Part shown: positions 26,242-34,720 of the stretch, in pieces
Layout of the letters: every line of letters begins with the position of its first letter
Position numbering within the stretch: position 1 is the first letter of the stretch
Source of the DNA: Virgibacillus_F flavescens
GTDB taxonomy: Bacteria; Bacillota; Bacilli; Bacillales; Amphibacillaceae
Assembly (NCBI RefSeq): GCF_050574275.1
Contig: NZ_CP192260.1
Location: 2,232,001 to 2,296,000, forward strand
DNA: 64,000 bases
Direction of reading: 5' to 3'
Translations under genes and position numbers: made by a program
Notes under the pieces: generated by a model
Databases searched by the model: none
The model's input: only the letters and a program-made list of their open reading frames with translations
Told to the model about the DNA's origin: nothing

Positions 26242-27303
26242 ATGAAAAAAATAGAAAAATTACGTTCAGCTTTATCGTCTAATAATCTTGATGCAATTAT
26301 CATTACGAGTCCGTTTAACAGAAGATACATAACTAACTTTACTGGAACTGCAGGTGTAGCGATTGTCAGTATGAGTGATACTCGTTTTATTACTGACTTC
26401 AGATATACAGAACAAGCTAACGAACAAGCTACAGCATTTAAAGTTGTGGAACACAAAAAAAGTATAATAGAAGAAATTAAAGTTCAATTAGATGAAATGA
26501 ATGTTACACGTGTTGGATTCGAAAAGGACCATATGACATATGCTACTCATGAATTATATGAAAAAACAATTGATAAAAAACTAATTCCGGTTAGTGGTCT
26601 TGTGGAAAAGATTCGATTAATTAAAACTAGTGAAGAAATATCTATATTAAAAGATGCAGCGAAAATTGCTGATGATGCTTTTGAACATATACAAAGCTAT
26701 ATAAGGCCGGGAGTAAAAGAAATTGATATCTCAAATGAACTAGAGTTTTTCATGCGAAAACAAGGTGCAACTTCATCAAGTTTCGATATTATTGTGGCGT
26801 CTGGCTACCGATCAGCACTTCCACATGGTGTTGCTTCTAATAAGAAGATTGAAAATGGTGAGCTTGTGACATTGGACTTCGGCGCACTATACAATGGATA
26901 CTGTTCTGACACTACTCGGACGGTGGCCGTCGGTGAGATCAGTGATGAATTACGGAAAATATACGATACCGTATTAACTGCACAACTAAAAGGTGTTGAA
27001 GGAATTAAACCTGGTATTACTGGGGTTGAAGCTGACGCACTGACACGGGACTACATCACTGAAAAAGGATACGGAAAATATTTTGGTCATTCTACTGGCC
27101 ACGGTATTGGCTTGGAAGTACACGAGGGTCCTGGACTATCCTTTAAATCGGATATTAAATTAGAAGCGGGTATGGTAGTAACTGTTGAACCGGGCATTTA
27201 TGTAGCAAATGTCGGTGGTTGCCGTATAGAAGATGATGTCTTGGTAACAGAGACTGGTTATGAGCGATTAACGCATGCTACTAAAGAACTTATACAGTTA
27301 TAA
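26242..27303 (+). CDS. yqhT: Xaa-Pro aminopeptidase-type metallopeptidase (YqhT/PapA)
   Basis: 353 residues of the M24 pita-bread family. The N-terminal creatinase-like domain is followed by the catalytic domain with all metal ligands visible: LDFGALYNGYCSDTTRT (two Asp), GHSTGHGIGLEVHEGP (His), VEPGIYV (Glu) and RIEDDVLVT (Glu). It should remove N-terminal residues preceding proline. Its steady position next to efp, which rescues polyproline stalls, hints at a link in proline-peptide handling; this is inference. ATG 26242 is preferred over TTG 26233. Confidence 0.92.
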   Translation: MKKIEKLRSALSSNNLDAIIITSPFNRRYITNFTGTAGVAIVSMSDTRFITDFRYTEQANEQATAFKVVEHKKSIIEEIKVQLDEMNVTRVGFEKDHMTYATHELYEKTIDKKLIPVSGLVEKIRLIKTSEEISILKDAAKIADDAFEHIQSYIRPGVKEIDISNELEFFMRKQGATSSSFDIIVASGYRSALPHGVASNKKIENGELVTLDFGALYNGYCSDTTRTVAVGEISDELRKIYDTVLTAQLKGVEGIKPGITGVEADALTRDYITEKGYGKYFGHSTGHGIGLEVHEGPGLSFKSDIKLEAGMVVTVEPGIYVANVGGCRIEDDVLVTETGYERLTHATKELIQL

Positions 27304-27332
27304 ATAACGCACCATTAGAGGAGGAATAAATA

Positions 27333-27890
27333 ATGATTTCAGTTAACGACTTCAAAACTGGGTTAACAATAGAAGTGGATAAAGACCTATGGCAAGTAAT
27401 TGAATTCCAACATGTAAAGCCTGGTAAAGGTGCTGCTTTCGTTCGTTCTAAATTACGAAATTTGCGAAATGGCAACATCCAGGAAAAAACTTTTCGTGGT
27501 GGAGAAAAAGTCGAGAAAGCACATATCGAAAATAAGAAAATGCAATACTTATATGCATCAGGTGAAGCACACACCTTTATGGATTCCAATACGTATGAGC
27601 AAATTGATTTGCAATCCAGTCAAATCCAACAAGAATTAAAGTTTATTAAAGAAAATATGGAAGTAGCAGTAATAACCTATGGTGATGAGGTACTTGGTGT
27701 TGATCTTCCGAAAAACGTAGAACTGGAAGTTACTGAAACGGAACCCGGTATAAAAGGTGATACAGCAAGCGGTGGGACGAAGTCTGCTACGCTTGAAACC
27801 GGAATTACAGTCCAGGTACCATTTTTTATTAATCAGGGAGAAGTTCTGATTATTAGCACCACAGACGGAAAATATGTTTCGAGAGCATAA
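27333..27890 (+). CDS. efp: Translation elongation factor P
   Basis: 185 residues with the three-domain EF-P layout. The tip loop KPGKGAAF carries Lys32, the residue modified with 5-aminopentanol in B. subtilis. EF-P relieves ribosome stalling at consecutive prolines. RBS GAGGAGGAA is strong. A bidirectional terminator closes the aroQ-yqhT-efp group. Confidence 0.96.
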   Translation: MISVNDFKTGLTIEVDKDLWQVIEFQHVKPGKGAAFVRSKLRNLRNGNIQEKTFRGGEKVEKAHIENKKMQYLYASGEAHTFMDSNTYEQIDLQSSQIQQELKFIKENMEVAVITYGDEVLGVDLPKNVELEVTETEPGIKGDTASGGTKSATLETGITVQVPFFINQGEVLIISTTDGKYVSRA

Positions 27891-27933
27891 AGTTTTAGAA
27901 ACTATGCCTTATCGGTAAGTCTTACTTACCAAA

Positions 27934-27967
27934 AAAAACGAGCAGTCCACTAGGACTGCTCGTTTTT
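27934..27967. terminator. Bidirectional terminator between efp and a lipoprotein gene
   Basis: AAAAACGAGCAGTCC / GGACTGCTCGTTTTT with an ACTA loop; long A and T flanks on both sides. Confidence 0.9.
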
Positions 27968-27974
27968 GCTTTAA

Positions 27975-28604
27975 CTATTTTGTTTGCTCAATCATTGAAT
28001 TAGCGATTTTAATTAATTGTTCCTTGGTAATAGATATTTCTTTACTCTCGCCTTCCATATACTTCACAAGATAGCGTATTTTTTCATCTTCACTCAGCCA
28101 ACTGATTTCTTTATCTTTCTTATTCTCCGTATAGTAACCTTCTATATCACTTTCAAGTTCTGCTTTGCTTGTAAAATCTCCAAAGGTTGGTTCCTGTCCA
28201 TCAACATCAAAAGCTGTTACATGGAGCCTTGGAAAACTGTTTTTGGACTTGAAGATAATGTCAAAATTAGTTTTAACACCAGGTGGCAATACGCCTGTTG
28301 CTAAAGTGAAGACACTTACAGTATCCACTTGGAATGGAATTGTATTCAACTGAGGAACGATAACTCGTTTTTGGAAGTCGGTCGGTAGATTCCTCCACTT
28401 CGACTGAACATCCGGATAAGCCTCCATGACATCCTGTAAAGGATTTTCTGACTTTTTCGACTCCGGAACGGCGCCAGATTCCTCTGATTTTGTTGAATCC
28501 TCTGAAGTAGACTTAGACTCATTCTTTGACTCCGTGTCCGGACTGCAGCCTACCACAAATAATGCAATTAATAGAATGACTAGCATATTTATTAAATTTT
28601 TCAT
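27975..28604 (-). CDS. Lipoprotein of unknown function
   Basis: 209 residues beginning MKNLINMLVILLIALFVVGC, a type II signal peptide with lipobox VVGC. An acidic Ser/Thr/Glu-rich spacer (about residues 22-50) follows, then a domain of ~150 residues that I do not recognise, with no cysteine or obvious catalytic motif (QSKWRNLPTDFQKRV; PRLHVTAFDVDGQEPTFGDF). ATG 28604 is preferred because a GGAGG-type site precedes it on the minus strand and it leaves a normal signal peptide. In B. subtilis the small gene yqhV occupies this interval. It diverges from spoIIIAA. Confidence 0.78.
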   Translation of the reverse strand: MKNLINMLVILLIALFVVGCSPDTESKNESKSTSEDSTKSEESGAVPESKKSENPLQDVMEAYPDVQSKWRNLPTDFQKRVIVPQLNTIPFQVDTVSVFTLATGVLPPGVKTNFDIIFKSKNSFPRLHVTAFDVDGQEPTFGDFTSKAELESDIEGYYTENKKDKEISWLSEDEKIRYLVKYMEGESKEISITKEQLIKIANSMIEQTK

Positions 28605-28702
28605 ATTACCTCCTGCGACCTTCTGAATAAAAGTTTTATATTCAAAGTTTAACATATATTACAATTCTGAGAAATACAAATTCAATAATATTTTTGCATC
28701 AA

Positions 28703-28733
28703 GCATAACTGTCATATATATCATCCATACACA
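28703..28733 (+). promoter_or_regulatory. Sigma-E-like promoter of the spoIIIA operon
   Basis: GCATAACT at 28703-28710 and CATACACA at 28726-28733, 15 bases apart, fit the sigma-E consensus (GCATATT, CATACANT). The B. subtilis operon is known to be sigma-E driven in the mother cell. Confidence 0.65.
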
Positions 28734-28769
28734 TATAAATACTATAAACGATAGTAGGGTGGTTTATCT

Positions 28770-29705
28770 ATGGATGAGATTTTACGCATATTTCCTGAAA
28801 ATATAAAAATTGCTGTACAAATGAAAGTAAATGACAGGTGGGATGCGCTGCAGGAAATACGGTTTCGACTTAATCAGCCTATTGAGTTGATCTTTGATAA
28901 AGAAGTAGAATGGATAACTTCCATTAAACCTAACAGTCAGGATGGCGTGTTTGTTCTTAATCAGCTAAGTAATTTTTCTTTATACAGAATGGAGGACGAA
29001 CTCCGAGAAGGTTATTTAACAATTGAAGGAGGTCATCGGATAGGATTTGCCGGAAAAGTTAATACATTAGCGGGGACAATTAAAGCGATTCAGCATATAG
29101 CATTTTTTAATATTCGAATAGCGAAACAAAAGATCGATGCAGCCAAACCAATTATTCCGTATATATACAAAGAAAAGTATTTGAATACGTTATTCATTGG
29201 GCCTCCCCAGACTGGAAAAACTACGTTAATTCGAGATACTGTTCGATTAATTTCTTCTGGTTGGCAAGATCGTTCACCAAAAAAAGTTGCAGTTATCGAT
29301 GAGCGCTCTGAAATAGGAGGTTCTATAAAGGGAGTACCTCAACATAATGTAGGGACTAGGACAGACTTAATGGATGCTTGTCCTAAAGCAGAAGGTATGA
29401 TGATGATGATACGCTCCATGTCACCTGATGTACTGGTAGTAGATGAGATTGGAAGTACGAAAGATGTACAAGCATTAATGGAAGCAATTCTGGCGGGAGT
29501 CGTTGTTATTTGTTCTGTACATGGACAAACCCTCCAGGAAATAAATAAACGACCTTCCCTTCAACCCCTATTTGAACAAAACGTATTCAAGCGATTTGTG
29601 CTGTTGGAAAAAAAACAGTCTCCAGGATTTGTGAAGGCAATTTACAATGAGGAAGGGCTAAATATACTACAAAAAATAGAGGGGCTTAAGGCATGGAATG
29701 GATAG
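28770..29705 (+). CDS. spoIIIAA: Stage III sporulation protein AA (ATPase)
   Basis: 311 residues of the secretion ATPase superfamily, with Walker A GPPQTGKTT (about residues 144-152) and Walker B LVVDEIGS. It is the cytoplasmic motor-like component of the SpoIIIA-SpoIIQ channel that links mother cell and forespore and is needed for late forespore gene expression. First gene of a complete spoIIIAA-AH operon; it overlaps spoIIIAB by 13 bases. Confidence 0.96.
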   Translation: MDEILRIFPENIKIAVQMKVNDRWDALQEIRFRLNQPIELIFDKEVEWITSIKPNSQDGVFVLNQLSNFSLYRMEDELREGYLTIEGGHRIGFAGKVNTLAGTIKAIQHIAFFNIRIAKQKIDAAKPIIPYIYKEKYLNTLFIGPPQTGKTTLIRDTVRLISSGWQDRSPKKVAVIDERSEIGGSIKGVPQHNVGTRTDLMDACPKAEGMMMMIRSMSPDVLVVDEIGSTKDVQALMEAILAGVVVICSVHGQTLQEINKRPSLQPLFEQNVFKRFVLLEKKQSPGFVKAIYNEEGLNILQKIEGLKAWNG

Positions 29706-30205
29706 GAGCACTTCTATTCATCGGTACCACGACATGGATAGGCTTTGAAATTGGAAATAGATTTCAGGAACGTCCAAGGATTATACGACAATTTAAAAAT
29801 GCGTTACAGATATTAGAAGCAGAGATTCTTTATAGTCAATTAACTTTACGAGATGCCTTTGCCAATATTGCCAGTCAGATGCCAAAACCGACTAAGTTAT
29901 TTTTTCAAAATATGACCAGTCAACTGGATGAAAATACGACTGATTTGTATAGCATTTGGAGTCATCATGTTGAAGAATTCAGTAAGCAATTTGCGATTGG
30001 AAAGAACGAAAAAGAAATTTTAAACCAATTTGGCAGGACACTTGGTCAGCATGATTTCACACAGCAGCAAAAACATATTCAATTAGCTGCACACCACTTA
30101 GACCGCGAACTGGAAGAAGCGCGTATTAATGAGCTCAAATACAGTAAAATGGCAAAAAGTTTGGGGGTATTGGTTGGTTTATTTATCGTACTGCTGATTA
30201 TTTAA
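29693..30205 (+). CDS. spoIIIAB: Stage III sporulation protein AB
   Basis: 170 residues with an N-terminal membrane helix (WIGALLFIGTTTWIGFEIG), a helical body resembling GspF-type secretion proteins (LQILEAEILYSQLTLRDAF), and a C-terminal membrane helix (LGVLVGLFIVLLII). It is part of the mother-cell half of the feeding channel. Its start overlaps the end of spoIIIAA. Confidence 0.94.
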   Translation: MEWIGALLFIGTTTWIGFEIGNRFQERPRIIRQFKNALQILEAEILYSQLTLRDAFANIASQMPKPTKLFFQNMTSQLDENTTDLYSIWSHHVEEFSKQFAIGKNEKEILNQFGRTLGQHDFTQQQKHIQLAAHHLDRELEEARINELKYSKMAKSLGVLVGLFIVLLII

Positions 30206-30278
30206 TCATAGCAACAGTAGTTGATATATATAGATACCGGGCTAGGTGAGTAGTCTGGTCAGGGAAAGGGGCACAACG

Positions 30279-30485
30279 ATGATTACGGATGCATCTATAC
30301 TATTTCAGATAGCAGGAATTGGGATTATAGTAGCATTAATTCACACGATTTTAAAGCAAATGGGAAAAGAAGAAATTGCCCAATTTGCTACATTAGTAGG
30401 ATTCATTCTTGTTCTCATAATAGTGGTAAATGGATTAGCGGATCTATTTCAACAAATCAAATCAGTATTTCTATATCAAGGATAG
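30279..30485 (+). CDS. spoIIIAC: Stage III sporulation protein AC
   Basis: 68 residues with two membrane helices, the usual length for SpoIIIAC. ATG 30279 is preferred because GGGAAAGGGGC lies upstream; the frame is open to 30246. A small integral subunit of the channel in the mother-cell membrane. spoIIIAD begins six bases later. Confidence 0.92.
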   Translation: MITDASILFQIAGIGIIVALIHTILKQMGKEEIAQFATLVGFILVLIIVVNGLADLFQQIKSVFLYQG

Positions 30486-30491
30486 TCTGAA

Positions 30492-30884
30492 ATGGATATT
30501 TTACAAATCGTTATATTTGGAATTATATCAAGCCTGTTATTTCTAATACTAAAAGATACACATACATCCATCGCATACTTATTAGTTATACTTACCGGCA
30601 TCATAATATTGTCCGTTGTTATTACACAGATTGGTGCTGTACTGAAATTGATAGAATCACTTGGAGAAAAAGCATCAATTGAAGGGGTCTATATGGAGAC
30701 CATTCTTAAAATTATAGGCATCGCTTATATCGCAGAAATAGGTGCCAACATAACAAGAGATGCTGGTCTGAAAAGTATAGCCTCGAAGATAGAATTAGCA
30801 GGTAAAGTTTTTATATTGATATTAGCAGTACCAATTATTTCGGCAGTAATTGAAGCCATACTGAACTTTTTGCCGGTAAGTTAA
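30492..30884 (+). CDS. spoIIIAD: Stage III sporulation protein AD
   Basis: 130 residues with about three or four hydrophobic helices and a typical SpoIIIAD stretch IAYIAEIGANITRDAGL. An integral membrane part of the SpoIIIA complex; shares an origin with SpoIIIAC. Confidence 0.93.
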   Translation: MDILQIVIFGIISSLLFLILKDTHTSIAYLLVILTGIIILSVVITQIGAVLKLIESLGEKASIEGVYMETILKIIGIAYIAEIGANITRDAGLKSIASKIELAGKVFILILAVPIISAVIEAILNFLPVS

Positions 30885-30927
30885 ATGGGGTTTATAAAAG
30901 CATAGGGAAGGGAGCAGTAATGAATGG

Positions 30928-32118
30928 ATGAGATATTCTAAATCGATTGTAATTGCTATTGCTATTTTTATAGTTCTGACATTTGAATATACATCTTTGG
31001 CTGCTACATCTACTTCTCCTCCCACTACGATTTCAGAAATAGAAGGTGGTGTGCTGGAGAAGGTCTCACTCGATGGTATTGAACATCACTGGAATAAATT
31101 AATAGATCAATACAATGGCTACATTCCAACACTGGAAAAAGCAAGTCTTTATGAGTTTGTTAAAAATAACGGATCTTTTTCTATCAAGGATACGCTTCTG
31201 GGAGTTGTAGAATATTTTTTTCATGAAATTATCGTTAACGGCAAATTACTGGGACTTTTAATGATGTTAACGTTGTTTTCTGTTCTATTACAAACGATGC
31301 ACAATGCATTTGAGAATAGCATGGTAAGTAAAATTGCATATTTTACAGTTTATCTAGTCTTACTTTTTATTGCTCTAAACAGTTTTTATTTAGTATTTTC
31401 CTATACCAAAGATGCAATTGACGCAATGAGCAGTTTTCTTATTGCATTATTGCCATTAATACTAGGACTAATGGCCACATTTGGAAGTATTATTACGGTA
31501 TCTTTTTTCCACCCGATAATAGTCTTTTTAATTTTTGCCAGTGGGATGCTCGTTTCAAATTTTGTTTTACCTTTATTATTCCTATCGGCACTTTTACTAA
31601 TTGTCAGCACGCTAACAGATAGTTATCAGGTGACGCATTTAGCAAGCTTACTTAAATCAGTAAGCCTTGGTGTGTTAGGTGTATTTCTCACTATATTCTT
31701 AGGCGTATTATCCGTTCAAGGTGCAGCAAGTGCTATTCAGGATGGCGTAGCAATGAAAACAGCCAAATTTATTACTGGTAACTTCATACCTATTGTAGGA
31801 AGAACGTTTACCGATGCGGCAGATACAATCCTGAGTGCTTCTTTATTACTAAAGAATTCAGTAGGGATCGTCGGTCTGTTATGCATCGTATTAATCGCGT
31901 TATTTCCTGCATTAAAAATATTTGCAATTGCGTTTATCTATAAACTGGCAGCTGCAGTGCTCCAGCCTATAGGAGACGGTCCAATCATAGAAAGCTTAAA
32001 TGTAATAAGTAAGCACATCATGTTTATTCTGGCTTCACTTATAGCTGTAACGCTTATGTTTTTTCTAGCAATTGTAATACTCGTTGTGGCAGGGAATATT
32101 ACCTTAATGCTCCGGTAA
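30928..32118 (+). CDS. spoIIIAE: Stage III sporulation protein AE
   Basis: 396 residues, close to the B. subtilis length: a signal-like N-terminal helix (KSIVIAIAIFIVLTFEY), an extracytoplasmic segment, then six to seven membrane helices. The ribosome site GGAAGGGAGCAG is positioned for ATG 30920, which reads only four codons (ATG AAT GGA TGA) in another frame; its stop overlaps the true ATG 30928. Translation of spoIIIAE may therefore involve reinitiation. Confidence 0.94.
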   Translation: MRYSKSIVIAIAIFIVLTFEYTSLAATSTSPPTTISEIEGGVLEKVSLDGIEHHWNKLIDQYNGYIPTLEKASLYEFVKNNGSFSIKDTLLGVVEYFFHEIIVNGKLLGLLMMLTLFSVLLQTMHNAFENSMVSKIAYFTVYLVLLFIALNSFYLVFSYTKDAIDAMSSFLIALLPLILGLMATFGSIITVSFFHPIIVFLIFASGMLVSNFVLPLLFLSALLLIVSTLTDSYQVTHLASLLKSVSLGVLGVFLTIFLGVLSVQGAASAIQDGVAMKTAKFITGNFIPIVGRTFTDAADTILSASLLLKNSVGIVGLLCIVLIALFPALKIFAIAFIYKLAAAVLQPIGDGPIIESLNVISKHIMFILASLIAVTLMFFLAIVILVVAGNITLMLR

Positions 32119-32130
32119 GGAGGGCTAATC

Positions 32131-32751
32131 ATGGATGCAATAACGCAATGGATCACACAAATTATTATATTTATGCTGCTAGCAACAATTGTCGAATTAC
32201 TTATACCAGCAACATCCATGAAAAAATATATAAAGTTGGTCGTTGCACTGATTTTAATTCTTATATTTTTAAAGCCAGTATTTTATTTATTTCATATTGA
32301 TATTAAAGACGCGTTAAACTCTTCGTATAAAAGACTTGAGAGTTATAACGTTAATGAAAAAGATATGAAAAGTTTAATAGAATTTCAAAAAAATGAAATA
32401 CAAGACGGACAACTTGCATATATTGAAGAACAAATGGCTGTCCCACTAACAGATCTCGCTAAGACCCCTTTACTAGAATCCTATCAAGTAGCTATAACAG
32501 ATATGGAACTCTTATTCACAACAGAAAATGGATCAACGTATGAAGATTTAGAGGAAGTCATTGTTTATATAAATCACGCAGAAGAAAGTGAGGAGGATGT
32601 AGACATTGTCGATGAAGTGAATATCAGCACAGACACTCCAAAACGTTCGAAGGATAGCCCAGATTTAGAAAAAGTAGCAAATCTTTTAAAGGACATATGG
32701 GAAGTGGAAGATAAACAAGTAACCGTTATCTGGAAGGGGGGGACATCTTGA
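32131..32751 (+). CDS. spoIIIAF: Stage III sporulation protein AF
   Basis: 206 residues: two N-terminal membrane helices (IIIFMLLATIVELLIP; LVVALILILIFLKPVFYLF) and a soluble ring-building-motif-type domain toward the C-terminus. Component of the SpoIIIA complex. Its stop codon overlaps the TTG start of spoIIIAG. Confidence 0.93.
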   Translation: MDAITQWITQIIIFMLLATIVELLIPATSMKKYIKLVVALILILIFLKPVFYLFHIDIKDALNSSYKRLESYNVNEKDMKSLIEFQKNEIQDGQLAYIEEQMAVPLTDLAKTPLLESYQVAITDMELLFTTENGSTYEDLEEVIVYINHAEESEEDVDIVDEVNISTDTPKRSKDSPDLEKVANLLKDIWEVEDKQVTVIWKGGTS

Positions 32752-33386
32752 AAGAAATTATAAAGAAGTTTTTTAAAAATCCAGAAGTCACTTCTGAAAA
32801 AAAGATTCCAGTCAAAAAAAGCAAGTATCTTCTCTTAATTGGAATTACTGGATTATTATTAATTGTTATAGCAAATGTATTTTCCAATTCAGTAGACCCT
32901 GATCAAGTAGAAATGGTCCAAGAAACAGCTGTACCGGCACCAGAAACAAATCAGACATTCAGTGAAAAAAACTCAACAACATCCAATGTAGATGCTCTGG
33001 AAGAAAACTATGAAAAAGAATTAAAGCAATTGCTGGATAAAATTAATGGAGTATCAGAAGTTGAGATTATGGTGAATCTTGATTCAACAAAAGTAAAAGT
33101 CTATGAGAAAAACCTCATAACAGGTAAACAAACTACTGATGAATCAGATAAAAATGGTGGTACTCGTGAAATCGAGGACTATACAAGAGAATCTCAAGTA
33201 GTCCTTGTTAGGCAAGGAGATAAGGAAGTACCTCTCTTAATCCAAACAAAGAAGCCAGAGGTAAGAGGTGTATTTGTAATCGCTAAAGGCGTTGACCATG
33301 CAACAGTAAAAAAATGGGTGGTCGAAGCTGTTTCAAAAGTGCTGGATGTTCCAACACATAGAGTTTCAGTAATGTCAAAAAGTTAG
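32748..33386 (+). CDS. spoIIIAG: Stage III sporulation protein AG
   Basis: 212 residues: one membrane helix near residue 30 (YLLLIGITGLLLIVIANVF), a linker, and a C-terminal ring-building domain (LDKINGVSEVEIMVNLDST). SpoIIIAG forms a large ring in the intermembrane space. It starts at TTG 32748 with GGAAGGGGGG just upstream and overlaps spoIIIAF by four bases. Confidence 0.95.
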   Translation: MKEIIKKFFKNPEVTSEKKIPVKKSKYLLLIGITGLLLIVIANVFSNSVDPDQVEMVQETAVPAPETNQTFSEKNSTTSNVDALEENYEKELKQLLDKINGVSEVEIMVNLDSTKVKVYEKNLITGKQTTDESDKNGGTREIEDYTRESQVVLVRQGDKEVPLLIQTKKPEVRGVFVIAKGVDHATVKKWVVEAVSKVLDVPTHRVSVMSKS

Positions 33387-33399
33387 GGGAGATTAATTT

Positions 33400-33951
33400 A
33401 TGTTAAAAAAACAAACAGTATGGTTGTTAACAATGCTCAGTTTGATGATTGTGTTAAGTGTTTACTACATGACCTCACCAGATATGGAAGATCAGGCGTT
33501 TATCGATAATGGCCTAACGGAAGATGGAGATGTTGTTTCTACTGAAGGAGCTGAAGATCAGGCGACAGTTGACGAGATCTCAAATGTTGGACAAGATGAG
33601 TTATTCACCACCATTCGTATGGAGCTGACAGATTCGCGGAGTGAGATTAAAGATAGATTAGAAGATGTTGTAGCTTCCAGTTCGGCGTCAACGGAAGAAA
33701 AAAATGAGGCACTTAATGAAATGGAAGACCTTGATCAGCTAGCAACCAAAGAAGTTGTGCTGGAAGAATCAATTATGGCAAATGCAGGATATCAGGACGT
33801 ACTAGTAAGGTCCGATCAATCTCAAGTACAAATACATGTTAAAGCAGATGAATTATCAAAAGAAGAAGTTGTTAATATCATGCAAATGGCACGAGACGAA
33901 TTTGGTGAAGTCCCAGTTAACGTAAATTTTAAAGAAACAGCTGAGGAATAG
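33400..33951 (+). CDS. spoIIIAH: Stage III sporulation protein AH
   Basis: 183 residues with an N-terminal membrane helix (VWLLTMLSLMIVLSVYYMT), an acidic linker and a YscJ/FliF-like C-terminal domain (SIMANAGYQDVLVRSDQSQVQ). In B. subtilis it binds SpoIIQ from the forespore and links both membranes. Last gene of the operon, closed by a clear terminator. Confidence 0.95.
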   Translation: MLKKQTVWLLTMLSLMIVLSVYYMTSPDMEDQAFIDNGLTEDGDVVSTEGAEDQATVDEISNVGQDELFTTIRMELTDSRSEIKDRLEDVVASSSASTEEKNEALNEMEDLDQLATKEVVLEESIMANAGYQDVLVRSDQSQVQIHVKADELSKEEVVNIMQMARDEFGEVPVNVNFKETAEE

Positions 33952-33966
33952 TATACAGTAATGATG

Positions 33967-33999
33967 AATGACTCCGGTTAATAAATCGGAGTCATTTTT
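33967..33999 (+). terminator. Terminator of the spoIIIA operon
   Basis: AATGACTCCG / CGGAGTCATT arms, GTTAATAAAT loop, T run. Confidence 0.88.
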
Positions 34000-34206
34000 G
34001 ATTAGGCTTTTATTAAACTATTCGCAAACAATTGTTATCATTGATATAATAGAAATTAGGAAAACGCTTACTAATTGCCCATTATGGACTTAACTTTAAA
34101 CTGAATCAGGTAATGGGTTGAAGTTTTACTGCAATTTAGCGTAAAATGTTAAGAGGAGTTATAAGTACCTGTTCGTATTTTTATATGACAAGAAGGAGTG
34201 CCAAGC

Positions 34207-34707
34207 ATGTTAAAAGTACAAGAAATCAGAGAAATAATTAAATTAGTTGATCAATCCACTATTAATGAGTTCACTTATGAACTGGATGGTGCAAAAATTT
34301 CGATGAAGAAATCTGCTGATCAAGTAGTAGCAGCGACACCAAAAGAAGTAGTTGAAAAACTTCAACAAACAGAAGAAGTAAAAGTTCCGGAAGCTAAGTT
34401 GGATAAAACGGAACCGGTTAGTAAAGAAGTTGAGAATACTTCAGCACAAGAATCAAACACAGATTTTGACTACGAAATTGTATCACCAATGGTAGGAACT
34501 CTTTACACAGCTGAATCACCAGAAAGTGACCGCTACGTTCAAAAGGGATCTAAAGTAACGAATGATACAGTAGTTTGTATCGTAGAAGCAATGAAATTAT
34601 TTAATGAAATTGAAGCAGAGGTATCTGGTGAAATAGTTGAGATTTTAGTGGAAGATGGAGAATTAGTAGAATACGGTCAACCACTATTTAGAGTAAAGAC
34701 TAAATAA
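34207..34707 (+). CDS. accB: Biotin carboxyl carrier protein of acetyl-CoA carboxylase
   Basis: 166 residues. The biotinylated lysine lies in the classic EAMKLFNEIE motif about 35 residues from the end; a variable acidic/Pro linker precedes the lipoyl-type domain. ATG 34207 is chosen because AAGGAG lies eight bases upstream. It carries the carboxyl group between AccC and AccAD in fatty acid synthesis. A TATAAT at 34045-34050 may be its promoter -10, with a poor -35. Confidence 0.95.
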   Translation: MLKVQEIREIIKLVDQSTINEFTYELDGAKISMKKSADQVVAATPKEVVEKLQQTEEVKVPEAKLDKTEPVSKEVENTSAQESNTDFDYEIVSPMVGTLYTAESPESDRYVQKGSKVTNDTVVCIVEAMKLFNEIEAEVSGEIVEILVEDGELVEYGQPLFRVKTK

Positions 34708-34720
34708 GGGGATGGAACAA

